A DNA stretch of 64,000 nucleotides from the NCBI GenBank assembly GCA_019925795.1, contig CM034314.1:33287774-33351773 (forward strand), read 5' to 3'. Positions 34,558 through 46,002 of the stretch are shown piece after piece. This DNA is from Dendrobium chrysotoxum. Taxonomy: Eukaryota; Streptophyta; Magnoliopsida; Asparagales; Orchidaceae. The notes beneath the pieces were generated by a model, which saw only the letters and a list, made by a program, of their open reading frames with translations, searched no databases and had not been told where the DNA came from. Numbering within the stretch: position 1 is the first letter of the stretch; every line of letters starts with the position of its first letter. Both the position numbers and the translations under genes were made by a program.

Positions 34558-35979
34558 TTAGACAATTAACTTATCATGGTGCATATCCTCCATATCTGTC
34601 ATATGTCCCAGCACCACCTCAGCCCGCTACAGCCGGACCTTCCTGCCCAGCTGCAGCAGTGGAGGCGACAGAGGGTCGCATGTTGATTGAACCTGACGGT
34701 GACACGTAAGTACTAATTTTACTTCAGTCATGTAAATAGAATTGAATTAGTTTTTTTGACTAACATATTGATTTCAGGTTTCATCCGTCAAAAGATCCTA
34801 CGCATAAAATTCAGGACATAATACGGAGCAGATACGATGCTCCCTATATTTCTTGGAAGAAAGTCCCAAAAAAAGTACGGGACATGTGGTTTAGAGAGTT
34901 TGAGGTATGTTATTATATAAATTTTTTTTATTATATCTAATATATATAAACTAAAAAAAATAATTATTCATTCTTGTATGTATTTAATTGCAGAAAAATT
35001 TTTGTTGGCTTCCCCAACATAATGATAAAATTAGAAAGAACTTTGAGAAGCATGGCTCGACTTGTATGCGAGACATGTTTACTGATATTAGAAAGTCAGG
35101 CCAGCGACCTCTCTGGATTGGTGAGGGTGTATGGGCAGAGTTGAGCAGTGCTTGGGGAAGCCCAGATTATACGAGAAGAAGAGATCAAAATAGACAGAAC
35201 AGAGCTTCTGATGTTGGGGGCTTGGGTAGTTCCCTTCATACAGGTGGTTCTGTTCCTCATACTGAGCACAGAAGACGTTTGGTAAGAAATTTTAAAATCT
35301 TTTAATAATTTACTTTAATTAGAATATTAATATATGTCTATTACAGAAACAAGTGCTGGGTAGAGAACCGACTCCTGTTGAATTGCATAGTCATACGCAC
35401 AAGCGGCAGGAGGACCATCAATGGATTGACGAGCGTGCTATGAGAGCCTATGTAAGTATATAAGTTCATTTTGGTGATATTATGTGTAAATAGCATAACT
35501 TTTTATTAACTTTCATAGGAGGACTATACACGGCTTCGAGAGGGTCAGGCTGCAGCAGGTGAAGGTTCTTCTGCTGGATCAACAGACTTTTTCGGTGCTG
35601 AAATTCGATATGACGAATTTTTCAGTGGCATATGCGACGGAACTACCGAAAGATATTGCGACGGTAATATCCGCCGGTAATACTAGGCATCGCTTTTTAT
35701 AGCGACGGAATATCCGCCGGAACTTCCGGTGGCAATTTCCGGCGGTTATTACGCCGGAACACTGCCACAGAAAAGGCGTCGGTTTGTCAAATATATCCGC
35801 CGGATCATCCGCCAGAAATAGTTCCGGTGGAAAAAATGTGACGAAATTTTTTTTTTGACGCGCGTTTTACCGTCGGATCAAATTCCGCCGATAATCCGCC
35901 GGAAATTGATAATTTCTGTCGCATTTTTTACTTTACCGGTGAATTTTATCCGCCGGTAATAGCTGTTTTTCCTGTAGTG
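34558..35979 (+). mobile_element. One-ended CACTA (En/Spm-type) element
   Basis: The right terminus reads CACTACAGGAAAAACAGCT on the minus strand, the classic CACTA terminal inverted repeat. It is preceded by about 350 bp rich in CCGCCGG-type subterminal repeats (35620-35965). A TAA at 34555-34557 and a TAA at 35980-35982 give the 3-bp target duplication expected of this superfamily, and the R1 sequence continues on both sides. The left terminal inverted repeat and left subterminal repeats are missing, so the element cannot transpose by itself. It carries part of one transposon gene, described separately. Confidence 0.85.
34578..35640 (+). pseudogene. Plant En/Spm-associated transposase-24 type protein, 5' part missing
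   Basis: Five segments join through good splice signals: up to 34705, 34778-34904, 34994-35281, 35347-35451 and from 35519. All introns have GT...AG ends and phases agree. The joined frame shows IQDIIRSRYDAPYISWKKVP, VRDMWFREFE, PLWIGEGVWAELSSAWGSPD, RRDQNRQNRASDVGG, SLHTGGSVPHTEHRRRL and LGREPTPVELHSHTHKR, a well-known block of the Ptta/En/Spm plant transposase family (Pfam Transposase_24). The N-terminal exons are absent, and the frame runs into subterminal repeats. The TNP2-type catalytic transposase is not present. Confidence 0.85.
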
Positions 35980-35982
35980 TAA

Positions 35983-36747
35983 CCGACAGTTTCGCCACCA
36001 AATGGCACTGCAGGATAAACGGTTATGACCCGGGGCCCTCTAAACCGAGTGGTTTTGCCACCAAATGGCACCACATGATACCAGTTATGGCCAGAGCCAA
36101 TACGTTCCTTATTGACATCAAATCCTTAAGATATGAATCAATAGGATATGATCGATAGGGCATAAAGCCCTCTGTTAGCTAAGGTGGATTCAAATTTGTC
36201 CCCTTAGAGAAACACTCCCCAAAGGTCTACAAGGTCCCCTTGGACGAAGCAACCCATGGATGCCGACAAGGATCCTTCTATCAGGTTGGGTCGACTACCT
36301 CCTCTGACTAAGTAGACCAGGGACCACGATGGCTCGGGATGACGGAACCATGGGATCTTGATCGGGTCTATCATCCATTCCCCCACCATCCGTGTTAAGT
36401 GCAAGATGGTGACATTTTCAATTTTAAATATTAATTTTCCAAAATCTCAATTTATGCTGCTACTATATGCCAGATGCGCGTGTCTCTACGTATCTGATCG
36501 ACGACTAGCCTTAATCGAAAGTTCTCTCTCGTGATCGGGAGGGGTAATTAACTATAGGGGCTTGCGCCTATAGGAAACCAGAACTCAGATTATAAAGTCC
36601 TCGCAAAATGAGGGCGAAATCTCTGGGTAGTGTCTTATCTACAAACTCATCTGCCTTCCAAAATTTACCCCGGAACATAATTCGTTAAAACTCCTCCCGT
36701 AGAAAATAAAACGGGTGGAGGCCGGGGCCGAATTTTCGGAGCCCACA
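35983..36747 (-). repeat. R1 repeat, right part of the CACTA-interrupted copy
   Basis: Contains the duplicated CCACCAAATGGCAC module, the GTCGACTACCTCCTCTGACT segment shared with 28860, 48900 and 63370, and ends GAGCCCACA at 36747, the R1 terminus in reverse. Confidence 0.85.
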
Positions 36748-37900
36748 AGGATATTTAATTTCCTCTTTTTTTTCTCAATATTATGCCTTATTTGACAATT
36801 AACTTGGCCACAGAGGTAAGGATTTTGAGAGGTGTAATAATGATTTGGTATGAGAGTTTTTCTTCTTTTTTTTTTTTGAACATTTTGTTGATTTAGATAA
36901 AAATATGCTTTTTATTAGTCTGCTTTAGCTTGCTTATTCTATTTAGCTCTTTTTTTTTTATTTTTATCAAATTCCTCTGTGTGTTTTCTTTTGTATGTGC
37001 TTTATTGTTTAATACATAAGTTTAATCTTAAACTTTACATGTATGTTATTCCTATGTATGGTTGTTCCTACATTGTTGTGGCTGATCACACTTCCTGGCG
37101 TCTCTTCTTTGGCATTGCAATGCTTTCATTTCCGAGTGGTGGTATTTTTCTCATTTTCAATTGGTTTTCAATTTTTATATATTTCAAGTTTCTGCTAACT
37201 TTTGCTAGTTTTATCCCAAACCTATGTCAATGTCTTATGTAATTTTGGTTTGTAGATTTTAATTAAACTTCTTTGACTATATCAATATTGGGCTGAAAAT
37301 GTGAAGATTTGTGGAGTCTAATTCAAGAATGGAACGAATGATAATTATTATATATGATCAATAAGATTCGTTAATCCTTAATCATTTTATGATTTTTTTG
37401 TTGTAGGATTTGTTTTCAAGCCTATGAGAGAAGTAGGAAACCAATTGTAATACAAAAGTTGTGTACCTGCAGGACATGCATGCTTCAGTTTCCACATAAG
37501 TATTAGCAGCTGACATTAAAAAAACATGCGAATTTCAGCATTAATTGAATTAAAAATAGTTTGAACTCCTTATAAAAAAATTCCTAAAATCTACATTAAC
37601 AAATGTCACCAAAATTTACTAAGGCCCTCAAACTTTACATTACAGTGGCCTACAAATTTTTTGCGAAGATTCGTAATAATTACTTTTAACAATTCAGAAT
37701 ATCTGTTTGTTTATGAACTTTCATAAATCTTTATGGAGACCTACAAAAACCTTAAGATGATCTGCAGATTTTATCGAAGATCTGATAAGTCTGAAAAATA
37801 TATTACTAACTGCATTTATTTAATTATGCAAATTATTTTTTTATTTTTGCTATCTTATATGCCGTACATCGATTTCTAAAATAAGCTAGCGGATTGCTCC
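36748..37900. other. AT-rich intergenic sequence, no gene recognised
   Basis: T-rich stretches and one 87-codon hydrophobic frame (36979-37242) with no recognisable domain. No repeat termini were seen. This is upstream flank of the ELOF1 gene. Confidence 0.5.
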
Positions 37901-37949
37901 TCGTCTCAAAAGAATCGGTTTTAAGTTTTAACTGTCTGGCTTCCCGTGC

Positions 37950-38168
37950 AAACAAAATCTTTTATTTCCACACCTATAGAAGGAGATCAACAGCAAACTA
38001 TTTTTATCGCTTCTTTACTCTCTCTCTCTTTCTCTATCCCCATCCTTTTTCATCTTCCTCTTACGCTCACACCCAAATAATTCCCCATAGTCCTCACCGA
38101 CGACGAAGTGGAAATCGCACGAGAGCTTACCGCCGGAGAAGCCATTGACTTTCAATAAATTTGAAACG
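37950..38168 (+). other. Candidate 5' leader exon of ELOF1
   Basis: A CT-rich leader-like stretch (CTCTCTCTCTTTCTC at about 38021) ends at 38168 followed by GTAAGAAA, a good splice donor. A matching acceptor (TTCTTGCAG) ends at 39998, 37 bases before the ELOF1 ATG. Long first introns in the 5' UTR are common in plant genes. A second CT-rich stretch at about 39500-39560 is an alternative transcription start. Confidence 0.45.
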
Positions 38169-39998
38169 GTAAGAAAATTTCTTCTTGTTATATTAAAAAT
38201 ATGATTCCCCTAAGGATTTTTCAAATTATGGATTGAAATTCATATAGATTTGAACAGGTTATTGATTTATGATGAAATTACTTGATCTTCGTTGTATTTT
38301 TTAAAAAAGGAAATATATACATAAACTAATTAAAATCAGTTGATTTTCTTTGTTTAACTCTCCAAATCTTCATGATATTGTCAATTGATTTTCTGATTTT
38401 GAATGGTTGAAATATAAAACAATTTATGAAGATAATTAATGGTTAGAAATATTCTGAGCATATTTTGTGGGTTGTTTATGCGTCTCAATGCTACGTATGC
38501 TCAAATCAGAAAAGAGATTTGGCTTATTTTTCTTCATCATTGTAATGTAAAACTCAAAAAAATTAGATTAATATTATTTTTCATTTAAAAGCTGAAAGTC
38601 ATGTTTGTCGTTATTAATGTTTCTTTTAAAATTATTTTAAAAGCACTTTGCTCGCTAATTTGTTCTTAATGATTTTCATCCATCACATTTGCGATTTGAA
38701 TCGCTTGATATCTTTGATCAAGATAGTTTAAACTGTTCTCTTCAATTGTTATAAACTACAAATCCCAAAGGATCCCATCATTCTCCCCTGTTAGGCCACC
38801 TTATATGATCATGTCATATCTTATTGACATGTGAAGTCGCTCATAATGCTAATCCTTGAATTCAATTATATGAGTTACATTATGTTCACCATTATATTTT
38901 GAGACACATGTGATGAGATCAATAATAATTTAATAAGAATTTTATGTGAATCATTGCTTACGAATTCTTCACATGCTTGATAATTTCTCACGTAAAATTT
39001 TGTTATCGGACCTATTCATGCTTGAATCAAATATCGTTTGATGTCCGTTGAAGCGAAAGAATTTTAAGAGAGAATGGATTTAATACAACAACAACAACAT
39101 CATCAAGGATTTAGTACTGATTAAAAAAATCATATAAAAAAACTGAAAGAATTATAATAAAAAAATCTTATATAATATTCATAAATAAAAAAAATCGAAA
39201 TGTTGAGATGAAAAATAAAAATAATTAAATATAACAATATTGTCAATATAATATCCGGAAAAAAAAACAAAAGAGAAAGAGAGTATAAATCTATAATATT
39301 AATATAAAATAAACATTATAAGAAATTGAAATGAAATAAAAATTTAAAAAAAAATTCAAATGATTAAAATAAAATAAAAACAAATTTAACTAAGAAAAAA
39401 AATCAAAATTAATTATTTTTAATAATAAATGAAATTAAATAAAACAAACCGAATAGATTGAATAGCAAGCTCTCTTTGTTTTTTCATCATTACACAAATC
39501 TGTTCTACTTCAATCTATTTGCTCCTCCTTCCCCTTCTTCTTCTTCATTAATAGAGCGTATTCTCCTGAGATCACCTATTGTTGTAATTTAATTAACTAT
39601 AAAGATTTGCTTTATATGGAACATATATATTATTGATGCTTTTGATTTTGCTGCTGCACTAATTTTTACTTGATTTTGACTTAGATCATTGAAGACAAGC
39701 TTTAGTTTTAGCATTTTTGTAATCATTGAAAAAGCTATACTGAGAGTTCTTAATTGTATCATGATTAGAGAAATCAATCTGAGGTTTTCTATTTAGTAGT
39801 CTATGCTCATTTTATAGTCAACACCATTAAGTCCAAGCATAAAGCCAAATATTCATTGTAGGCTTTTAGGTGTGATAACTTATTTTCTGTGGTAGGCATT
39901 GTGTGTTTTTTGAAACTCATTAAGTTCGAGCATAAAGCAAAATTTGCTTGCAGTCAATATGAATATTGATTTTTTATTGAATGGCTTTCTTCTTGCAG
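38169..39998 (+). other. Putative 5' UTR intron of ELOF1 / unassigned AT-rich sequence
   Basis: No coding evidence. It contains A-rich stretches at 39120-39440 and no recognised transposon termini. It would be spliced out if the leader exon call is right. Confidence 0.4.
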
Positions 39999-40035
39999 CA
40001 ATACTGAATTGAAGGAAAGCTTTCTAACTTGATTC

Positions 40036-40856
40036 ATGGGGAAAAGAAAGAAGAAGTCAAAGCCTCCTCCCAAGAAAAAGATGAAGACGCTTGATAAAAC
40101 ATTTTTCTGTCCATTCTGCAACCATTCAGACAGTGTTGAGTGTTGCATGTATGCTGTTTAACTCATTCTGCAATTTTTCATGAAGTATTCCCTATATATA
40201 TATACTGATGATACTTCCATTACTGCAATATATGTAATCTTGCAGTGACATAAGGAATTTGACTGCTACAGCCAAATGTTGGATTTGTCTGGAGTCATTT
40301 AGTACTACTGCAAATGGTATGACTATTGTGAATAATGGAAAAAAAATTATTTGATTCAAATGAACATGATCTGTACAGTTTTTATCATCTTCTTAAATAA
40401 AGGAATAAACAATAAATTTAACCTAAGAAGAGTTGACTACTTGTTTTCCTAAAGCAAAGAACTTACTTGATATGATGAATTTAGAGAAACTTCCATTCTA
40501 TCCATACTGTTTAGAGTAGCCTTGGAATATTTTAGAAAGATTTCCAGCTATTTTAATTGTGCGTTGTTGTTCTTTAATTTGATTCTTGAATCAAATTGTT
40601 ATTTTAGCTCTTGTGCTAAAATTGAATTGGCTGATTAACTAAAATAATTTTTTTTTTTTTTTTTTTTTGCAGTGCTAACTGAACCGGTTGACGTGTGAGT
40701 TCTATTGATATTTCAATGATTCCACTTTGATAGTTTTTATTGAGCTAATTTTTTTTGGACTCTAACGTTGAATCAATATTGTGTTGCAGATACAGTGAAT
40801 GGATAGATGAATGTGAACGGGTTAACAATAACGTTGGTGACGATAATGATAATTGA
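40036..40856 (+). CDS. ELOF1: Transcription elongation factor 1 homologue (ELOF1/Elf1), four coding exons
   Basis: Exons 40036-40148, 40246-40316, 40673-40694 and 40790-40856, all with GT...AG introns and matching phases, give a 90-residue protein with a TGA stop. It starts MGKRKKKSKPPPKKKMKTLD, the conserved basic N-terminal tail. A four-Cys zinc ribbon follows (C25, C28, C49, C52; CPFCNH ... CWIC), then ESFSTT, the TEPVDVYSEWIDECERVN block and a short acidic tail. This is the full family length. ELOF1 is a small nuclear factor that associates with elongating RNA polymerase II and, in animals and yeast, aids transcription through chromatin and transcription-coupled repair. No damaging change is seen. 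The start is fixed by the conserved MGKRK. Confidence 0.95.
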
Positions 40857-41221
40857 GGATTTAACAGCTTACTGATATTATTCCACAAATTCCCATTAAT
40901 GTATATAATGATATAATGCGATCTTTTCATTCTTTTTTTCTGAAGCTGAAGCATAATTTAAGATTCTCTATGAATTATTTTGAATTCTATAATCTGCATT
41001 ATGATTAAGTTTTGCATCTTAATTTTGAAATATCTGAAGAAAACTTAAAACAAGAGTCTTTTTTGCTTTCTAACATTCATGCTGCTATATTTATTTTGGA
41101 TCATAGATTGAAGGTGTAAGTTTTGAAACAAAAAACTTTTATGAATTTTTTTAGCAAATTAGCAATTTCTTATCTTCATCTTTAGGGTTTTGGATCCACT
41201 ACGAGAGCTGCAGTAGCAATG
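40857..41221 (+). other. ELOF1 3' flank / putative 3' UTR
   Basis: AT-rich sequence following the ELOF1 stop, with no other gene. It ends at the poly(T) of the antisense LINE. Confidence 0.4.
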
Positions 41222-42815
41222 TTTTTTTTTTTTTTGGAGAAAATTGGGGTGGAGCCCTTATATTAAAAAAGAAAGATTACAAAAATTTCTATATCAAAAA
41301 CAAGTATAAAAACAACTATACCCCCCAAAACACAAAATTTCCTATATCAAAAAGAAATAGAACAAATTGCAGAAAGAGAGAACAACAAAACAGATGGACT
41401 CAGGAAAAACAGAGGTCCTCCTCCCAAAAAATTACATCAAATATCGATTAGAGAATAGCAGCACGAAGAACGAGTAACCGACCGCGGGCGAGAGGGCTAC
41501 CGGTTGCCACATGGCGAAAAAACGTCTGGACCATCACAGCAGCCCTAAAGAAAGAGAACCGTTCCAGCCAAAATCCTTGGTTGCTAGGGCGAACCAAGAG
41601 AAGAATGGCACGGAGGAGGACATGACTCATCATTGTCCAGAAAAACCGAAAAACCATTGATAGAATGTATCCAGCCAGCAATCCGCGAACCAGAGAATAA
41701 GAAGAGCTCGTCAAGAGAAGCAGAAAGGGAAAGAATTGCGAAGCAGGTCGGCATCCTTCGAATTAGAGACTTTATAGCTAATGGCTAAGGTGATGTTCTT
41801 GCACAGATCAGTATGAGAATGATGGGAGCCCCCAAACCTTCTATAATTACGTTCCCTCCAAATAAAATAGATTCCACAGCATATAACAAAGAAACAGAAA
41901 TTTTTCTCAGTGTTGTTGTATGTATTGTTATCCTCAAAAAAAATAAAAAGCTGCTTTAAAGAGGGTCTTAACAGAAAACAGTTCAGAACCGGCAGGAGAG
42001 AGGAAATAACTGCAGAAGTGTAATCACAATAGAAAAATAGGTGGGCATTATTCTCCTCATCCCCAAAGCAAAGGGAACAAATGGGGTTAATGAAGATGTT
42101 TCTCTTGGCTAAGACATCGGCCGTTTTTAATCCATTTCTAAGCAGTAACCACGTATACGATGAGTATCTAAGAGCAGCCCGTTTGTGCCAGACAAATTTA
42201 AACCAGTCAACCTTCTCCAAACCAGCATAGAAATGCATCCTAAAGAACTTATAGTCTGGAGTCGCTTTGTCATTCCAATTTAAATGTGCAGGATTCGTGC
42301 TAGACAAAGGAATACTAGAAATAATATTCCTCACCCAAAGAGGAAGGAAATCAGGCAAAACCCAAGAATCTTCCTGCACATAATCACAAACTCTCTCAGA
42401 TAGACCCTGAACTGGGTGGAAGATATCAGCAAGCATCTTCCCTCCCACCCAAGGATCCCAAAACATTGATAACTGGCTGCCCTCAGTATGGACATTAAAG
42501 GTAATCGAGTCTTTGATTTTGTAGGCAAACACTATGAATAAATTTCCAGAATTTGGAAGTCAAATGGCCAATAGGCTTCCAAGGTGAAAGATATTTCCTC
42601 CTAAGCCAGTCAAAAACCAAAGAATGGGAGTTATACATTCTCCAAATGAAGGAGCAGCCAAAGCCACAAGACATTGAGTGAATGTCAGGAATTCCAAGTC
42701 CACCAAAACACTTGGGTAAGCAAGTGTTATGCCAAGTAACCAGATGCAGCTTCCTCTTAATTCTTTCTTGGTGATTATGATTGAGTTCAATAAATTCAAA
42801 GAAAAAAAAGTGGGC
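41222..42815 (-). mobile_element. 5'-truncated L1-type LINE, RT C-terminus and zinc-binding domain
   Basis: The minus-strand 3' end has a poly(A) tail (T run at 41222-41235 on the plus strand). The open frame at 41711-42532 reads as the RT-adjacent zinc-binding domain of plant LINEs (zf-RVT): FWDPWVGGKML, LNWNDKATPDY, FVWHKRAALRYSSYTWLLL, LKTADVLAKRNIFINPICSL and the Cys/His cluster CSLCFGDEENNAHLFFYC. Upstream, in another frame, come THNTCLPKCFGGLGIPD-like residues (about 42700-42780) typical of the RT C-terminal end. Endonuclease and the RT catalytic core are missing because of 5' truncation. It lies antisense about 370 bp beyond the ELOF1 stop codon. Confidence 0.85.
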
Positions 42816-42819
42816 TCAG

Positions 42820-43175
42820 TTTCAATTGCCTCAAATGAATCGGTTGATTGGAATTTTGAGTGCTTGCACCTCTAAAATAATCTTGAAATGTAATATATTT
42901 TATACTATGATTATTGAAGCAAAGCAGATTAGTAGACAGTAACAGTTCTTGACAGGTCATAAATTAAACCATTTCATGTTCTTCATCAAATGTCTTAAAA
43001 TCCATCTTTTGATTTGTTGATTAACCTAAACAAAATTCAAGTACCAAGTTGGTTTCTTTTATTTAACTTTTGCCAATTGTTTTTTTCTTTCACAAAACAG
43101 AATAATGAATGAAAAGAGTTCTTTATTTTTTATTGATTTTAATTATTTCTAAAGAAAAAAAAGTACATAAAAGGT

Positions 43176-43261
<86 letters not shown>

Positions 43262-43820
43262 CTTTCCTTCTAAGAGGAGATTAACTATCTTAATTATATA
43301 TTTGCTTCAATTATTTAATATATTCTTTAATATCAAGATCATATCCCCGAATATGATCAACAATATGCAATCTAGATAAAATAATTACCTGTAATTATAT
43401 TATCATAAAATTTTGAGATAATTTTAGCTTATTTTCATACACGAAATTATGAAAATAATCATGTGATTTACACAACTTGATTAAAAAATAATAGTGTTCA
43501 TACATTTTACAGAATAAATTTGCCAAATACAATCAATATATCATCCAATAATTCTTGTATTTGATTCCAAAGTATGTAAGAGCATCTACTCAAAAAAACA
43601 TAATTCTCTTAACCAATAAAGATCATCTATTGAGAATGAACCATCTTGAAAGTGCGTTAAATCAATTTAATTTTAAATCTACTTGACATTCAAATAATAA
43701 TGAAAATGACTTACTATTGGGTCCTAATTCAATTTTCTATTATACAAACAATTTTTCGAATGAACTGCCATACATGGTATGAGGGTGGACCCCATACCCA
43801 TTAACACCCTTAATTTATTC
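42820..43820. other. Intergenic AT-rich sequence with (TA)n(GA)n microsatellite
   Basis: The composite microsatellite is at about 43182-43258, TA repeats passing directly into GA repeats. The rest has no recognised feature. Confidence 0.7.
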
Positions 43821-45260
43821 ATGGGCAATGTTTATTTATCATGATTATTTTTGTTTATGCTATAATAGTGCGCTTGAAATGAAAGATCTTTGGCAGGCTC
43901 TTGCTGACATTTCTCTTAATGTTGTGGAGCCTTGGATTATAATGAGTGACTTTAATTGTATTAGAATGACTGAGGAAAAATTGAGGGCAACCCTGTGTAC
44001 CTTTCAAAATTACTTTACTTAAACAATTGTATGTATAATGTTGGTTTATTTGATATTACTCAATGTGGTCTTACTTATAGTTGGTATAATCAATAACTTT
44101 GTAAGCCTATTAGATGTTTGTTGGACCATTCTTTATGTAAAGCTCAAAGGTTAAATTTCATTCGTCTTTCACACTATGAAATCCTTAGCCCATAAATGTC
44201 TGAACATTCTCCTATTCTTCTCCAAGTCACTCTCAAACCTCCATTTTAAGTAAATTCTTGTATAAAAATTATTGATCTTCTTACCACAACTTCATTTAGA
44301 TTGTTCAGGGTGCTTGAGATATTCTTGTTATGGTAACCCTATGTTTGCCCTATCCAACAAATTTTTTAATTTGAAAATGGCTCTTAAAGGATCTAACTGA
44401 AATTCTTCAACTTACATACACAATAAAATTTGTAAGCTAAAAAAGAACGAGTCTTTTTTTTTTTAACTCTAGAAACCAATCGACTTAATAGAAATCTCCT
44501 TAATAGGGCTCTTATTGTTCAATAGGATCTTATTAAGGCTTTAAAATATGAAATTAGTTAGATTATGCGAAGGGCTAAATGTTCTTGGTTTATGAAGGAA
44601 GAGGATGATCTCAAAACAAAAGATTCAAAATAGGAAAATAGAAATCATATCAAGGAGATTCATACTACTCAGGATCCTATATACTCTCAATTGGGAATCT
44701 CCAATGAAGTCATCAACTATGTATCTTCTCTCTTTAATGGTTATCAGAACTCTAATCAAATCAATCATTTTATTCTTTTTGGCCCTTCTTTCTCTATCCA
44801 TGATCAACACCAGCTGATGATGAGTTTTTTCTAGTATTGATATTAAAGAGGCTCTTTTTGAACTTGGCAATGATAAAACTCCTGGTCCTGATGCTTCCTC
44901 TTCTACTTTTTTTAAAGATACCTAAGAGTATTGTGAGATCTTCCTTCATTGCAATGATTAAATTTTTTTTATTATTTCCCCCATTTCCTAAACTTCCGAA
45001 TTCTAAAAATATGGTTGATTTCGGACTTATACCTCTTTCACCTAAGAAATTATAGCAAATTACTTCCTAATTTACTAAAAAGCATTCTTCCTAAACATTT
45101 CCATCAGGCTCAAGTGGTAGGGATATAACTGATAATATAATCTTAGCCAATGAGATTCTAAGAGGGTTCAATCAAAATTCTAAATGCTAAGGCTTTTTGT
45201 GCTAAGATAGATCTTAAAAAAAACTTTGATCATGTTTTCAGGTCATTCCTCTATAATAGA

Positions 45261-45263
<3 letters not shown>

Positions 45264-45326
<63 letters not shown>
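45264..45326. repeat. (CT)n microsatellite within LINE RT
   Basis: A pure CT run of about 60 bases lying between the KIDLKKNFDHV and LRQGCPLSPF blocks of the LINE reverse transcriptase. Confidence 0.95.
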
Positions 45327-45329
<3 letters not shown>

Positions 45330-46002
45330 ATGTCAAATTCTTTGTGGTTATTAATATTGAATTAAAAGGATTTTTCAACTCCCATCATGACTTGAGGCAG
45401 GGATGTCCATTATCTCCTTTTTTGTTCACCATTATGATGGATGATTTCTCTAAACTAATAGGGAGTGCTTGGTCTAACACAACCTTTACTTGTATCTCTA
45501 AAAGGAACGTTAAAAATTCCCATCATATTTATGCTTATAAGTTTTAGTCTTTGTTATGGATTTTGACTACTCCAATTTTCTTGCATTAAGAACTATCTTG
45601 AACTCGTTTAAGAATAAAGCTGGTCTCATTGTTAATCATAAGAAGTTCATTATATGTTTCTCTAAATCTATGTTCTCTCAAAAGCAAGATTAAGACTCTA
45701 TTTTTTTGGGGCTCACAATTAAAGCTCCCCCTTGTGATTATTTGGGTATCCCCCTCTCCTCAATTAGACTAAACCAGTCTAATTGCTCCAATATTATGAA
45801 CAAACTTGTGGGCTGGCTTAGTGGATGGAAATAAAAACTGCTCTTTTCTGCTAGCATATTTTATTTGATTTGTTCTACCATTTGAAACTTATTTTATTAT
45901 TGGCTTAGATCGATTACTCTTCCTGGGGGTCTAACAAAAAATATCACTTCCCTTATTAATAATTTTCTTTATGGGAATTATTGTAATTCGAAAGCTCGGC
46001 GT

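Noticed and set aside
41222..42830. Candidate LINE target duplication (CAGTAGCAATG versus CAGTTTCAATTG)
   Set aside because: Match too weak and position at the 5' end uncertain.
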